Counted from the stretch's first letter, positions 29,316-40,569 are shown. The stretch is 64,000 nucleotides of DNA from Enterobacteriaceae bacterium B14 (GCA_000307305.1 DF158888.1:1-64000), one strand, 5' to 3'. The notes: a model not told the origin generated them from the letters alone. Made by a program: numbers and translations.

Positions 29316-31415
29316 TTAGTTTCTGTTTCGGTTAACTTTAATCACATCCGGCATGATGCGTAATTTACGCATGATATTGGCTAAATGGACACGATCGAGA
29401 GTAGTGAGGTGCATAACAATGCTGTATACGCGCCCATCTTTTTCTTCAGAGTTCATGCTTTGAATATTGGAACCCGCAGCACTGATGGCAGCGGTTAGGT
29501 TTGCTAATGCGCCCTGATGGTTGAACATATCGACTTTTAATTCAGCGATAAATTCTTGATCGGTGGATTCATCCCACTCGACCGCCATAAATTTTTCTGG
29601 TTCTTTCTGATAACCCCGGATATTGCGGCAAGATTCATGGTGAATCACCAAGCCTTTACCCGGGCTGATATGAGCGATAATCGGGTCACCAGGGATTGGG
29701 CGGCAGCATTTGGCGAAGCTGACCAAAACACCATCGGCGCCTTTAATTGGCAGTTTGCGCAACCCAGATGCTGCGGTATCCGCTTCACCCAACAGGTTTT
29801 TCGCAACGACGATGCTCATGGCATTGCCTAAACCTACCTCTGCTAGCAAGTCATCTAACGTGCTCAATTTCATCCGAACAAGCTCTCGGCGGATATTTTC
29901 TTGTGGAATATCGGCGAGTTTTTGACCTTGGCCTAAAGCATGGTTGAGCAGGCGGCGGCCCAAATTAATGGAGTCATCGCGCTTCAGATTCTTCAACATC
30001 TGGCGAATTTTTGCTCTGGCCTTAGAGCTAACAACAAAGTTTAGCCATGCTGCGTTAGGTCGTGCGCCCGGTGCGGTAATAATCTCTACGTTTTGCCCGC
30101 TGTGCAGCGACTGAGAAAGAGGGTAAGGCTGGCGATCAACGCGAGCACCCACACAAGCATGGCCGATATCGGTGTGGACTGCGTAGGCAAAGTCTACCGG
30201 AGTCGCTCCCGCAGGAAGCTCGACAATTCGCCCTTCAGGGGTAAAGACATAGATTTCATCTGGGAACAAATCCGTCTTAACACTTTCGATAAACTCGAAG
30301 GAGCTACCTGCGCTTTGCTGTAATTCTAAGAGGCTCTGCATCCAACGCTGCGCCCGAATCTGTGCCGTGGTGCTGGATTCTCCCTGAGTTTTATATGCCC
30401 AGTGAGCGGCAACCCCCATCTCAGCCATCTGATCCATATCTTCGGTTCTAATTTGAACTTCGACAGGCACGCCGTGCGGGCCAATCAGTGAGGTATGGAG
30501 GGATTGATAACCGTTAGCTTTGGGGATAGCAATGTAATCTTTGATTCGACCTGGGCGAGGTTTATACAGGTTATGTGCCTGACCCAAGACGCGATAACAG
30601 GTATCAACATCTTTGACGATAACGCGAAAGGCATAGATATCCATGATCGAATGAAACCGCTGCTCTTTCAGGTGCATTTTGCAGTAGATAGAGTAGAGAT
30701 GTTTCTCTCTTCCGCTAACACGGCACACAATGCCTGCATCGTTTAATCGCCCTTCGATTTCAGAGAGGATTTTTTGAATCATCTCTTTACGATTGCCCCG
30801 TGCGGCTTTCACCACTTCTTTAATTACGCGGTGCCGGTTAGGGTAAAGCGCCTCGAAACCAAGCTCTTCCAACTCTGTTTTTAAGTGATGGATGCCTAGA
30901 CGGTGGGCTAAAGGGCTATATATTTCTAAGGTTTCGCGAGCGATACGGCGACGTTTATCTGGGCGTAATGCACCTAGCGTGCGCATGTTGTGAGTGCGGT
31001 CAGCCAGTTTGATCAAGATAACGCGGATATCTTGCACCATCGCCATGATCATTTTGCGGAAGTTTTCCGCCTGAGCTTCTTTTTTATCGCGGAACTTGAG
31101 TTTGTCGAGTTTGGAAACCCCTTCAACCAATTCGGCAACGCTTTTGCCAAACTGTTGCTCCAACTCTTGATAAGTGATCGGCGTGTCCTCAATGACGTCA
31201 TGCAGTAATGCCGCCATCAAGGTTTCGTAGTCCAGCTTCATTTCCGCCAAAATGCAGGATACAGCCACCGGATGAGTGATATAAGGCTCACCGCTTGAGC
31301 GTGACTGCCCTTCGTGTGCATCTCGTGCAACGATATAGGCTTGTTTAAGCTGCTGAATCTGCTCTTCAGGCAAGTAGCGCTGAATAAGCTGATTCAAACT
31401 CTCAAAGAGATACAA
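29316..31415 (-). CDS. spoT: Bifunctional (p)ppGpp synthetase/hydrolase SpoT
   Basis: Controls the alarmone (p)ppGpp under fatty-acid, carbon and iron starvation. N-terminal hydrolase with HD pair His72/Asp73 (ALLHDVIEDT), weak synthetase domain, TGS domain, CC domain with CCRPIPGD and a C-terminal ACT domain. 699 residues. The start codon is TTG (31413-31415, MYLFESLNQL), also used in E. coli spoT, with a poor SD, consistent with low expression. All hydrolase residues are intact, which is needed because SpoT is the only hydrolase in species that also carry RelA. Confidence 0.97.
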   Translation of the reverse strand: MYLFESLNQLIQRYLPEEQIQQLKQAYIVARDAHEGQSRSSGEPYITHPVAVSCILAEMKLDYETLMAALLHDVIEDTPITYQELEQQFGKSVAELVEGVSKLDKLKFRDKKEAQAENFRKMIMAMVQDIRVILIKLADRTHNMRTLGALRPDKRRRIARETLEIYSPLAHRLGIHHLKTELEELGFEALYPNRHRVIKEVVKAARGNRKEMIQKILSEIEGRLNDAGIVCRVSGREKHLYSIYCKMHLKEQRFHSIMDIYAFRVIVKDVDTCYRVLGQAHNLYKPRPGRIKDYIAIPKANGYQSLHTSLIGPHGVPVEVQIRTEDMDQMAEMGVAAHWAYKTQGESSTTAQIRAQRWMQSLLELQQSAGSSFEFIESVKTDLFPDEIYVFTPEGRIVELPAGATPVDFAYAVHTDIGHACVGARVDRQPYPLSQSLHSGQNVEIITAPGARPNAAWLNFVVSSKARAKIRQMLKNLKRDDSINLGRRLLNHALGQGQKLADIPQENIRRELVRMKLSTLDDLLAEVGLGNAMSIVVAKNLLGEADTAASGLRKLPIKGADGVLVSFAKCCRPIPGDPIIAHISPGKGLVIHHESCRNIRGYQKEPEKFMAVEWDESTDQEFIAELKVDMFNHQGALANLTAAISAAGSNIQSMNSEEKDGRVYSIVMHLTTLDRVHLANIMRKLRIMPDVIKVNRNRN

Positions 31416-31436
31416 TTTTGTAGGGTTTCGTGTTGA

Positions 31437-31712
31437 TTAACGACGGCCTTCAGCAATAGCGGTAACTGCTTGAATTTCAGCGGCTTCCTGCTCTTGCTGT
31501 TCTTGACGATCGCGCACGTCAAGAATTTGGCCATTAATCAAACCTTCTTCGATTTCTCTTAGGGCAATAACAGTGTATTTATCGTTCTCTTCAGGTACTA
31601 GAGGCTCTTTACCACCCACCTGAATCTGACGAGCTCTACGAGCAGCGACCAATACTAGGTCAAAACGGTTACCAATTTTCTCTACAGCGTCTTGAACAGT
31701 TACGCGTGCCAT
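31437..31712 (-). CDS. rpoZ: RNA polymerase omega subunit
   Basis: 91-residue subunit that assists assembly of beta-prime and forms one ppGpp-binding site on RNA polymerase. [29 protein letters not shown] is the conserved beta-prime-binding helix region. Same length as E. coli, between gmk and spoT, so an alarmone target and the alarmone enzyme are expressed together. Confidence 0.97.
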   Translation of the reverse strand: MARVTVQDAVEKIGNRFDLVLVAARRARQIQVGGKEPLVPEENDKYTVIALREIEEGLINGQILDVRDRQEQQEQEAAEIQAVTAIAEGRR

Positions 31713-31766
31713 ATATGTGTTACCCCACAGATGAAGAAATGACTGGGCATGATACTGAAACGGACA

Positions 31767-34418
<2,652 letters not shown>

Positions 34419-35036
34419 CTAATGGTCGGGGTGCTGATAGCTAAATATGGGCAAACCGAGATGGAATCTCAATGCGATCAGGCGAGAGCTAAATCCTGTC
34501 AGTAGCGTCACAATAATAATGATGTCTTGTGGTACGGCAAAATATTGCAACCCAAGATATAGCCATGCTGCAGCAAAGGAGATCCCTGCATAAAGCTCTT
34601 TTTGAAATACGAGAGGAATTCTGTTGCAGAATAAATCGCGAATAATGCCACCAAAAACACCAGTAATTACAGCGGCAATAGACGCAATAATGGGGCCATA
34701 ACCCATATCTAGGGCAACTTGAGTACCAATAATAGAGAAAACGATTAATCCAACCGCATCGAGCAAGAGGAATAGTTTTCGCAGGTGTTTCATTAATGGA
34801 GCTATCCAGATAGTAAAAATGGCAGCAACGACAACAATGACAATATATTGCGGATGTTTCACCCAAGTGAGAGGGTAATGGCCTAGCAACATATCGCGGA
34901 CAGATCCGCCACCGAGGGCTGTTCCTACCGCAATAATAATCACACCAAAAGTATCCATTTTTCTGCGACCGGCGGCTAAAGCACCTGTCATAGCTTCAGC
35001 AGTGATACCAATAACATAGAGAATACTTAATAGCAT
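34419..35036 (-). CDS. yicG: YicG, TRIC-like membrane protein (UPF0126)
   Basis: About seven membrane segments in 205 residues, arranged as two glycine-rich repeats ([15 protein letters not shown] near residue 38 and [13 protein letters not shown] near residue 124). This is the bacterial TRIC-type pattern, a proposed cation channel; YicG has been linked to glycine transport in other bacteria. Its stop codon directly abuts the ligB stop, leaving no space for a terminator between the convergent genes. Confidence 0.88.
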   Translation of the reverse strand: MLLSILYVIGITAEAMTGALAAGRRKMDTFGVIIIAVGTALGGGSVRDMLLGHYPLTWVKHPQYIVIVVVAAIFTIWIAPLMKHLRKLFLLLDAVGLIVFSIIGTQVALDMGYGPIIASIAAVITGVFGGIIRDLFCNRIPLVFQKELYAGISFAAAWLYLGLQYFAVPQDIIIIVTLLTGFSSRLIALRFHLGLPIFSYQHPDH

Positions 35037-35207
35037 GGGGCTAACACCAGCAGCAAATTAGGCTGCAAGCTTAGATTTTAGCGATAAATTCTACGAGTGA
35101 GTTTTTTTAAATGTTTACTAATTCATTATTTTTTCTAATGCTAAATGCGCTATTTATCAGGTTTAATAGCATGAAATAGATCATTAAGCATGAGATAAAT
35201 TAAAGCA

Positions 35208-35465
35208 TTATTTCTCTTCATCGGACTCAGTAAGCTGGGCCAGATGTTTTTTATAAACTTGGATGAGTCGGTACTTTTTAAACCAAATATAGGATGAAAC
35301 GATAGTGGTGCCACCAGAGAGTGCGAGTACACCTATCTCGGGTGCATAAAAAACCATCAAAACAAAGTAGATAAATGAGGAGATCGCCATCCATTTTGCC
35401 GTGTTGCCGACAGAGGCTTTTTCTATTTTTAATCTGCGGATTTGCTCTTCGTGGCTTATTCCCAT
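35208..35465 (-). CDS. Unrecognised small membrane protein, 85 residues
   Basis: I do not recognise a family. From ATG 35463-35465 (MGISHEEQIRRLKIEKASV), with SD GGAGAA, the protein has a short basic cytosolic N-terminus, two membrane segments (about 27-43 and 45-62), and a charged C-terminal helix (FKKYRLIQVYKKHLAQLTESDEEK). The open frame goes up to 35522, without an SD. It lies alone between yicG and the lipid A acyltransferase. The good SD and clean topology argue for a real gene; role unknown. Confidence 0.7.
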   Translation of the reverse strand: MGISHEEQIRRLKIEKASVGNTAKWMAISSFIYFVLMVFYAPEIGVLALSGGTTIVSSYIWFKKYRLIQVYKKHLAQLTESDEEK

Positions 35466-35810
35466 AATAATTTCTCCTTCCTTGGTTACTTGAAACCTAC
35501 GGCTTGCGAGATGTGCAGGCACTCGGTTTTATCTGACGTTATAAAATATAGGAATTGTGGGGTTGATTAAATGCCTATGGGCGATATTTTTATACGATCT
35601 TGAGGAGTTGGAACGCGTCAGGTCAAGCAAACAGTTCATAATACGTTTCTTATCGATACGATACTGATATCCTACCCGTCAAAATTCAGTCAATACTCCT
35701 TTTTTATGAAACATCGGAATATTGCGTATTAACATGATAGCGTTACAGTTGAGCACCCAAATCATTGGTTTTTTCTTTTTTAGCTGTGATGCCTTGGTAG
35801 CAGAGATCTT
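35466..35810. other. 345-bp gene-free interval before the acyltransferase
   Basis: AT-rich, no convincing reading frame or repeat. It must hold the promoters of the divergent 85-residue gene and the acyltransferase; I could not assign hexamers with confidence. Confidence 0.5.
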
Positions 35811-36734
35811 ATGACCAACCTCCCTACATTTCGTTTATCGCTTCTTGCCCCCCGTTATTGGCTAACGTGGTTCGGTCTTGTTGTTCTGTACTTGATTGTT
35901 CAGCTTCCTTATCCGATTTTGTTTCGTTTTGGCCACTCTATTGGTCGGCTTGCTATGCCTTTTTTAAAACGTCGTGTTGCCGTTGCCGAGCGTAATTTGA
36001 AGCTGTGCTTTCCTGAGCTAACAAAGAAAGAGATTGATAAGCGTGTGATTCGTAACTTTGAATCTACGGGAATGGGGTTATTAGAAACGGGAATGGCGTG
36101 GTTTTGGTCAGACCGCCGAATTAAGAAGTGGTGCAAGGTAGAAAACCGTGAATATATGGACCAAGCCAGAGAGGGCGGCAAGGGCGTTTTGCTGATAGGG
36201 CTTCACTTCCTGACGTTAGAACTTGGGGGGCGCATTTTCGGAATGTATAACCCGGGTATTGGTGTCTACCGCCCCAATGATAATAAGGTGTTGGATTGGG
36301 TTCAGTTACGCGGGCGTTTGCGTTCTAACAAGTCATTTATTGGGCGTAATGATACTAAGGGTATGATTCGGGTACTCCGAGCGGGAGAAATTCTGTGGTA
36401 TGCCCCTGATCATGATTACGGCCCTAAAAATAGTGTATTTGCTTCACTTTTTGCTGTGCCTAAAGCAGCGACAACCATCGGAACGAGTATTTTGATGCGC
36501 ATGGGCAAACCCTCTATTTTACCTTTCACGCCTGTTAGAAATGATGATGGTAGTGGCTATCGGGTTCTGGTTTCTCCTCCTGTTGAGGGGTTTCCTTTAG
36601 AAGATTCTCTGGCTGGTGCAGAGTTTATGAACCGGATTGTTGAAAAAGAGATTATGAAGGCACCTGATCAATACATGTGGTTACATCGTCGTTTTAAGAC
36701 TCGCCCTGAAGGTGAGCCTTCTTTGTACAATTAG
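35811..36734 (+). CDS. lpxL: Late lipid A acyltransferase (LpxL/LpxP family)
   Basis: Adds a secondary acyl chain to Kdo2-lipid IVA at the inner membrane. N-terminal membrane anchor (WLTWFGLVVLYLIVQLPYPI), catalytic HFLTLE (HX4E, residues about 132-137), GVYRPNDN, the RSNKSFIGR motif, and DHDYGP. 307 residues. The N-terminus (MTNLPTF) and DHDYGP resemble LpxL; the C-terminal half (VEKEIM, GEPSLYN) is as close to LpxP, so laurate versus palmitoleate specificity is not settled. Its place next to yicG differs from E. coli lpxL and lpxP. ATG 35811 has a weak SD. Confidence 0.85.
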   Translation: MTNLPTFRLSLLAPRYWLTWFGLVVLYLIVQLPYPILFRFGHSIGRLAMPFLKRRVAVAERNLKLCFPELTKKEIDKRVIRNFESTGMGLLETGMAWFWSDRRIKKWCKVENREYMDQAREGGKGVLLIGLHFLTLELGGRIFGMYNPGIGVYRPNDNKVLDWVQLRGRLRSNKSFIGRNDTKGMIRVLRAGEILWYAPDHDYGPKNSVFASLFAVPKAATTIGTSILMRMGKPSILPFTPVRNDDGSGYRVLVSPPVEGFPLEDSLAGAEFMNRIVEKEIMKAPDQYMWLHRRFKTRPEGEPSLYN

Positions 36735-36758
36735 TTTCTAGTATTATTGCAGAGTAAC

Positions 36759-36780
36759 TGCGAATTTTTCGCAATTTTTT
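36759..36780 (+). terminator. Terminator after lpxL
   Basis: TGCGAA (36759-36764), loop TTT, TTCGCA (36768-36773), then ATTTTTT. Short but followed by a good T-run, 25 bp after the stop codon. Confidence 0.7.
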
Positions 36781-36951
36781 ACCCTGCGTTTTCGTAGTTT
36801 TAGGGGGAGATTTTGGAACACGAATATAACGTTTAGCAGTAGAGTATTTATGTCTCCGTTCTCTATGCACCACTTTTCTAGCTTAATACCTGTTTGAGAT
36901 GTACTTCTCTTGCTCTGCCCCAATCAGTTTTAGCCATGCTGTCCTCATAAC

Positions 36952-36978
36952 AAAAAGCCCTGACGGTTAGGTCAGGGC
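36952..36978 (-). terminator. Terminator of the 69-residue SOS-box gene
   Basis: GCCCTGAC (36957-36964) and GTCAGGGC (36971-36978) form a perfect 8-bp stem with a 6-nt loop; on the minus strand five T follow. It ends the transcript just after the small gene at 36990-37199. Confidence 0.85.
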
Positions 36979-36989
36979 GGCGATTTTAG

Positions 36990-37199
36990 TTATAAAATAT
37001 TCAGAATATTGTGTAGTTTATCTCGACCCTTCGCAGTATCAATAGCTGCATCATTAATCAGTAATGCAAGAGCCCTGCCAATAGCATCCTGTCTCCGAGC
37101 GGCCATGCTATTAGTTTCATGTAAGTCTGACATCATTGAATTGATGTCCTCAGTATGTTTTTTTAGTGCAGTTAAAATGTCGTTATAATTATCATTCAT
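36990..37199 (-). CDS. Unrecognised 69-residue protein under a LexA box
   Basis: From ATG 37197-37199 (SD AGGAAAT) the protein is soluble, largely helical, with heptad-like hydrophobic spacing: MNDNYNDILTALKKH, then SMMSDLHETNSM, and a conserved-looking C-terminal IGRALALLINDAAIDTAK. No signal peptide, membrane segment or catalytic motif. It is a complete transcription unit: SOS operator 44 bp upstream, own SD, strong terminator. I cannot assign a family; candidates are a phage- or bacteriocin-associated SOS product or a small regulator. An upstream extension of the frame to 37277 would run through the LexA box and is rejected. Confidence 0.65.
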   Translation of the reverse strand: MNDNYNDILTALKKHTEDINSMMSDLHETNSMAARRQDAIGRALALLINDAAIDTAKGRDKLHNILNIL

Positions 37200-37240
37200 A
37201 ATTTTAATTTCCTTTTTATTTGTTGTTATGTCACCCAGAC

Positions 37241-37260
37241 CACTGTCTGGATAAACAGTA
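37241..37260 (-). promoter_or_regulatory. LexA (SOS) box
   Basis: On the minus strand TACTGTTTATCCAGACAGTG: core CTGT-N8-ACAG with the outer TA and near-TA also matching the consensus TACTGTATATATATACAGTA. A -10 (TATACT) overlaps its upstream edge, so LexA would block RNA polymerase. Controls the 69-residue gene. Confidence 0.8.
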
Positions 37261-37385
37261 TATAAAAAGAAGAGCATGACACCTACTTTTTGACTTCTTT
37301 TTCATAGACCTATTGGTAGTTAAAACAAATAAAACAAGAATATCTTTGTATATGAATATCACGTGGAAAAATTGACATTTCATAG

Positions 37386-37445
37386 ATAAAAAAAAGCCAC
37401 GGATAACCAAACTCTGGGTGAACGGTAGGTGTTATCTGTAGCTTT
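37386..37445 (-). terminator. Imperfect hairpin and T-run after the Rz-like gene
   Basis: AAAGCCACGGATAAC (37393-37407) pairs with GTTATCTGTAGCTTT (37431-37445), two mismatches, and on the minus strand eight T follow. It would end the Rz-like transcript 40 bp past its stop and insulate the SOS gene. Confidence 0.65.
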
Positions 37446-37484
37446 GCGTTATCGCAGACACTCAGTGAATGCCTGCTGTAATAC

Positions 37485-37823
37485 CTAATTACACTGAGTT
37501 CTGATGTATTCCTGTAACCCGTCAATCTGAGATTTTGATGTCGCTATTCTATCTCTGAGAGTCCAATAATTTCGTTCAGCGGTGTTATCAAGTCTGAGGC
37601 TGGCTGCGTCAGACTTGCCGGTGGCAGTGGTGAAACTAGGCACGGCTTTGGGGTAACTTGCCTTGATGAGCAATTTGCGCTTGCCAGACTCAACATCAAC
37701 ACGCAAACGCTCAACCTCATTTAGAGAAACTCTCGCTTTATCTAACTGACCTGTTTTCAGCCGTGCAACTAACGACATAAACATAGCTACGCCAACAGTT
37801 ATAAATGTGATTCGACTCCACAC
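37485..37823 (-). pseudogene. Lambda-Rz-like inner membrane spanin, shortened
   Basis: The C-terminal 70 residues (RLRVDVESGKRKLLIKA, SDAASLRLDNTAERNYWTL, LQEYIRTQC) follow lambda Rz almost motif for motif. Rz is the inner-membrane spanin that, with the lipoprotein Rz1, fuses inner and outer membranes at the end of phage lysis. An N-terminal membrane helix is kept (ITFITVGVAMFMSLVA), but the coiled-coil region between helix and C-terminal domain is about 40 residues shorter than in lambda. I see no nested Rz1 frame with a lipobox, and no holin or endolysin nearby. Start: GTG 37821-37823 after AGGGGG, or TTG three bases earlier. Probably a prophage or bacteriocin lysis-cassette relic; a working short spanin cannot be excluded. 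Confidence 0.75.
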
Positions 37824-38002
37824 CAAAACCCCCTAAGCAAAAACCCGCCGTAGCGGATTGGTTTATTCAATATCACAGGGGAAACTACAGAGCGATCTCT
37901 TCCATATTGCCACGATTAATGATGATAAAGTCTGCCTTCCTTGCTAATTGCAACATAGATTCAAGCAGCCCTATATGCCCATTTTTCCTGATTATAGTGG
38001 AC

Positions 38003-38041
38003 AACCAAAAAGCCCGATTTATGCAGGCTTTTTGGTTTTTT
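38003..38041 (+). terminator. Terminator facing yicC
   Basis: AACCAAAAAGCC (38003-38014) pairs perfectly with GGCTTTTTGGTT (38026-38037), followed by T on the plus strand. It may terminate yicC in the other direction as well, through the T-run in its arm. Confidence 0.75.
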
Positions 38042-38067
38042 GCAGTCTGTTGATTTTTACTAAATAA

Positions 38068-38931
38068 TTACTCGATATTCTGAATTTGTTCTCTCATCTG
38101 CTCTATCAATACCTTTAACTCGATAGACGATGCAGTGACGTCGGCATTAATCGATTTTGATGCCAGCGTATTCGCTTCACGGTTAAATTCCTGCATCATA
38201 AAGTCCAGACGGCGGCCGACGGCTTCTTTCTTACCTAAAATAACGTAGGTTTCTTTAACGTGGGCTTCGAGACGGTCTAACTCTTCTGCCACATCAATAC
38301 GTTGAGCCATCAAAATAAGCTCTTGTTCCAGTCTGTTATTTTCTAACTGAATTTGAGCGTCTTCTAATTTGGCTTGTAACTTCTCACGCTGCCACTGAAG
38401 AATATTTGGCATATGTTGGCGAACGCTGGCGATTTGCTGGGTTACGCCATTTAAGCGCTGTTCGATCAATGTCTTCAGCTCAGTACCTTCACGCTCACGG
38501 GCAACAACGAATTCGTCCAGTGCAGTATCTAATGCCGCAAGAAGTTGGGTGCTAATGGTATCGAGATCCTGTTCTGCTGCTGCCATAACCCCTGGCCAAC
38601 GCAGGATATCAACGGGGTTAATCTCGCCTTCATCGCTTTGCATTTTGACCCAGTTGGCGGCTTGAACGAGCTGTTTAGCCAGTTTTTCGTTTAAAATGAG
38701 TTCGCTTTGAGCAGAAGGGTCGACTTCAAAACGCAAGTTACACTCAACTTTACCTCTCGTTAGACGAGAACGGATCCGTTCACGGATGACGGGCTCTAAA
38801 CTGCGGAATTGCTCGGGCAAACGGATGTAGGTTTCAAGATAACGTTGATTAACAGAACGCAGCTCCCAAGCTGCGCTACCCCATTCGCCTTTAATTTCGC
38901 GCCGGGCATAAGCGGTCATACTGCGGATCAT
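38068..38931 (-). CDS. yicC: YicC endoribonuclease family protein
   Basis: DUF1732/YicC family; E. coli YicC has been reported to lower the level of the small RNA RyhB and relatives are endoribonucleases. The start MIRSMTAYARREIKGEW and the end VLIEQMREQIQNIE are family hallmarks. 287 residues from ATG 38929-38931, equal to E. coli; the frame upstream to 39003 overlaps the rph promoter and is rejected. Divergent from rph. Confidence 0.94.
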   Translation of the reverse strand: MIRSMTAYARREIKGEWGSAAWELRSVNQRYLETYIRLPEQFRSLEPVIRERIRSRLTRGKVECNLRFEVDPSAQSELILNEKLAKQLVQAANWVKMQSDEGEINPVDILRWPGVMAAAEQDLDTISTQLLAALDTALDEFVVAREREGTELKTLIEQRLNGVTQQIASVRQHMPNILQWQREKLQAKLEDAQIQLENNRLEQELILMAQRIDVAEELDRLEAHVKETYVILGKKEAVGRRLDFMMQEFNREANTLASKSINADVTASSIELKVLIEQMREQIQNIE

Positions 38932-38992
38932 GGTGTGCACCAGTAGATTAGGGAAAGATAGTGGGATTATAGCGTCGCTATTACGGGCAAGA

Positions 38993-39021
38993 TAGGCATT
39001 CAATCACGAAGCCCGTATAAT
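38993..39021 (+). promoter_or_regulatory. Promoter of rph-pyrE
   Basis: TAGGCA (38993-38998), 17-bp spacer, perfect TATAAT (39016-39021). Start expected near 39028, giving a leader of about 30 nt before the rph ATG at 39059. Confidence 0.65.
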
Positions 39022-39058
39022 GTGCGACTAACTTAGATTATTTGCCGGAGATGACCTT

Positions 39059-39775
39059 ATGCGTCCTGCAGGCCGAAGTGCACAACAAGTCCGCCCCCTC
39101 AAGTTGACCCGCGATTATACCAAACATGCTGAAGGCTCAGTGTTGGTGGAGTTTGGCGATACAAAAGTTCTTTGTACTGCAACTGTTGAAGAGGGCGTAC
39201 CACGTTTTCTGAAAGGTCAGGGCCAAGGTTGGATCACGGCAGAGTACGGAATGCTACCGCGTTCTACACATAGCCGTAATGCACGTGAAGCGGCAAAAGG
39301 GAAACAGGGCGGCAGAACGCTGGAAATTCAGCGTCTAATTGCACGTTCTTTGCGGGCTGCGGTCGATTTGAAGAAGCTCGGTGAGTTTAATATTACGTTG
39401 GACTGTGATGTATTGCAGGCTGATGGCGGCACGCGTACAGCATCTATTACTGGTGCTTGTGTTGCTTTGGCTGATGCTCTGAATAAGATGGTTGCACAAG
39501 GCAAACTGAAAGAGAATCCAATGAAAGGGATGGTGGCTGCGGTTTCTGTTGGCATCGTCGGTGGTGAGGCAGTATGCGATCTCGAGTATGTTGAAGACTC
39601 TGCGGCAGATACCGATATGAACGTCGTCATGATGGAAGATGGACGAATGATTGAAGTTCAGGGGACAGCTGAAGGTGAGCCGTTCAGTCATGAAGAGCTT
39701 CTCTCTTTACTGGCCCTAGCCCGAGAGGGCATTACGACTATCATTGCGGCACAGAAAGCGGTGCTAGCGAAATAG
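39059..39775 (+). CDS. rph: Ribonuclease PH
   Basis: Phosphate-dependent 3'-5' exoribonuclease that trims tRNA 3' ends and degrades structured RNA. Starts [29 protein letters not shown]; PNPase/RNase PH-fold core with [10 protein letters not shown]-like [17 protein letters not shown] (about 128-144). 238 residues, intact, unlike the frameshifted rph-1 allele of E. coli K-12. Cotranscribed with pyrE; its translation to the very end matters for pyrE attenuation. Confidence 0.97.
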   Translation: MRPAGRSAQQVRPLKLTRDYTKHAEGSVLVEFGDTKVLCTATVEEGVPRFLKGQGQGWITAEYGMLPRSTHSRNAREAAKGKQGGRTLEIQRLIARSLRAAVDLKKLGEFNITLDCDVLQADGGTRTASITGACVALADALNKMVAQGKLKENPMKGMVAAVSVGIVGGEAVCDLEYVEDSAADTDMNVVMMEDGRMIEVQGTAEGEPFSHEELLSLLALAREGITTIIAAQKAVLAK

Positions 39776-39780
39776 TTTTT

Positions 39781-39810
39781 AAAAGGCGACTGAGAAGTCG
39801 CCTTTTTTAT
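39781..39810 (+). promoter_or_regulatory. pyrE attenuator
   Basis: AAAAGGCGAC (39781-39790) and GTCGCCTTTT (39797-39806) form a perfect 10-bp hairpin with T-run, starting 5 nt after the rph stop and ahead of pyrE. In E. coli a terminator at this place is prevented from forming when low UTP stalls polymerase and ribosomes on rph keep up. The T-stretch just after the rph stop (TTTTT) fits a UTP-sensitive pause. Confidence 0.75.
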
Positions 39811-39869
39811 GTTTGTGAACAGCATCATGTTTGCAGGTTAAAAGAGAAATACAGACGAGGAGTAAACCC

Positions 39870-40511
39870 ATGAAAGCCTATCAGCGCCAGTTTATAGAAT
39901 TTGCCCTAGGTAAGCAGGTTCTTAAATTTGGCGAATTTACCCTGAAATCTGGGCGGACTAGCCCTTATTTTTTTAATGCTGGGTTATTTAATACCGGGCG
40001 TGATTTGGCTCTATTAGGGCGTTTTTATGCTGAGGCCCTAGTTGATTCAGGGATTAATTTTGATGTGCTTTTTGGGCCTGCTTATAAAGGCATACCTATT
40101 GCAACGACCACGGCTGTGGCACTAGCAGAGCACCACGATCGTGATGTGCCTTACTGTTTTAACCGTAAAGAAGCTAAAGATCACGGTGAAGGTGGGCTTT
40201 TAGTGGGGAGTGCTCTTGCTGGCAAGATTATGCTGGTTGATGACGTTATTACTGCGGGCACAGCTATCCGTGAGTCGATGGATATTATTAGTGCTCATGG
40301 GGCATCGTTGGCGGGTGTTCTCATCTCTTTAGATCGTCAGGAAAGAGGCAGGGCTGAGGTATCAGCGATTCAGGAAGTCGAGAGAGATTATGGTTGTAAA
40401 GTGATCTCGATTATTACTCTGAGGGATTTAATCCATTATTTGGAAGAGAAGCCTGAAATGGCGGAGCATCTGTCTGCGGTGCGCGCATATCAGCAGATGT
40501 ACGGCGTTTGA
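39870..40511 (+). CDS. pyrE: Orotate phosphoribosyltransferase
   Basis: Makes OMP from orotate and PRPP in pyrimidine synthesis. The PRPP-binding loop [16 protein letters not shown] is at about residues 120-135 and the catalytic flexible loop [13 protein letters not shown] at about 99-111. ATG 39870 has SD GAGGAG and yields 213 residues as in E. coli; the upstream extension to 39831 is not used. Regulated by the attenuator between rph and pyrE. Confidence 0.97.
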   Translation: MKAYQRQFIEFALGKQVLKFGEFTLKSGRTSPYFFNAGLFNTGRDLALLGRFYAEALVDSGINFDVLFGPAYKGIPIATTTAVALAEHHDRDVPYCFNRKEAKDHGEGGLLVGSALAGKIMLVDDVITAGTAIRESMDIISAHGASLAGVLISLDRQERGRAEVSAIQEVERDYGCKVISIITLRDLIHYLEEKPEMAEHLSAVRAYQQMYGV

Positions 40512-40524
40512 TGTGAGAGAAATA

Positions 40525-40553
40525 TTAAATCAGGGCCTTAGGCCCTGATTTAA
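40525..40553. terminator. Bidirectional terminator between pyrE and slmA
   Basis: TTAAATCAGGGCCT (40525-40538) is an almost loopless perfect inverted repeat with AGGCCCTGATTTAA (40540-40553). AT-rich arms on both sides make it usable for both convergent genes. Confidence 0.75.
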
Positions 40554-40569
40554 GTTTTCAGTATTACTG

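Noticed and set aside
37485-37823. Nested Rz1-type lipoprotein frame within the Rz-like gene
   Set aside because: The two other frames on this strand are broken by stops and show no lipobox (L-x-G-C) following a hydrophobic stretch.
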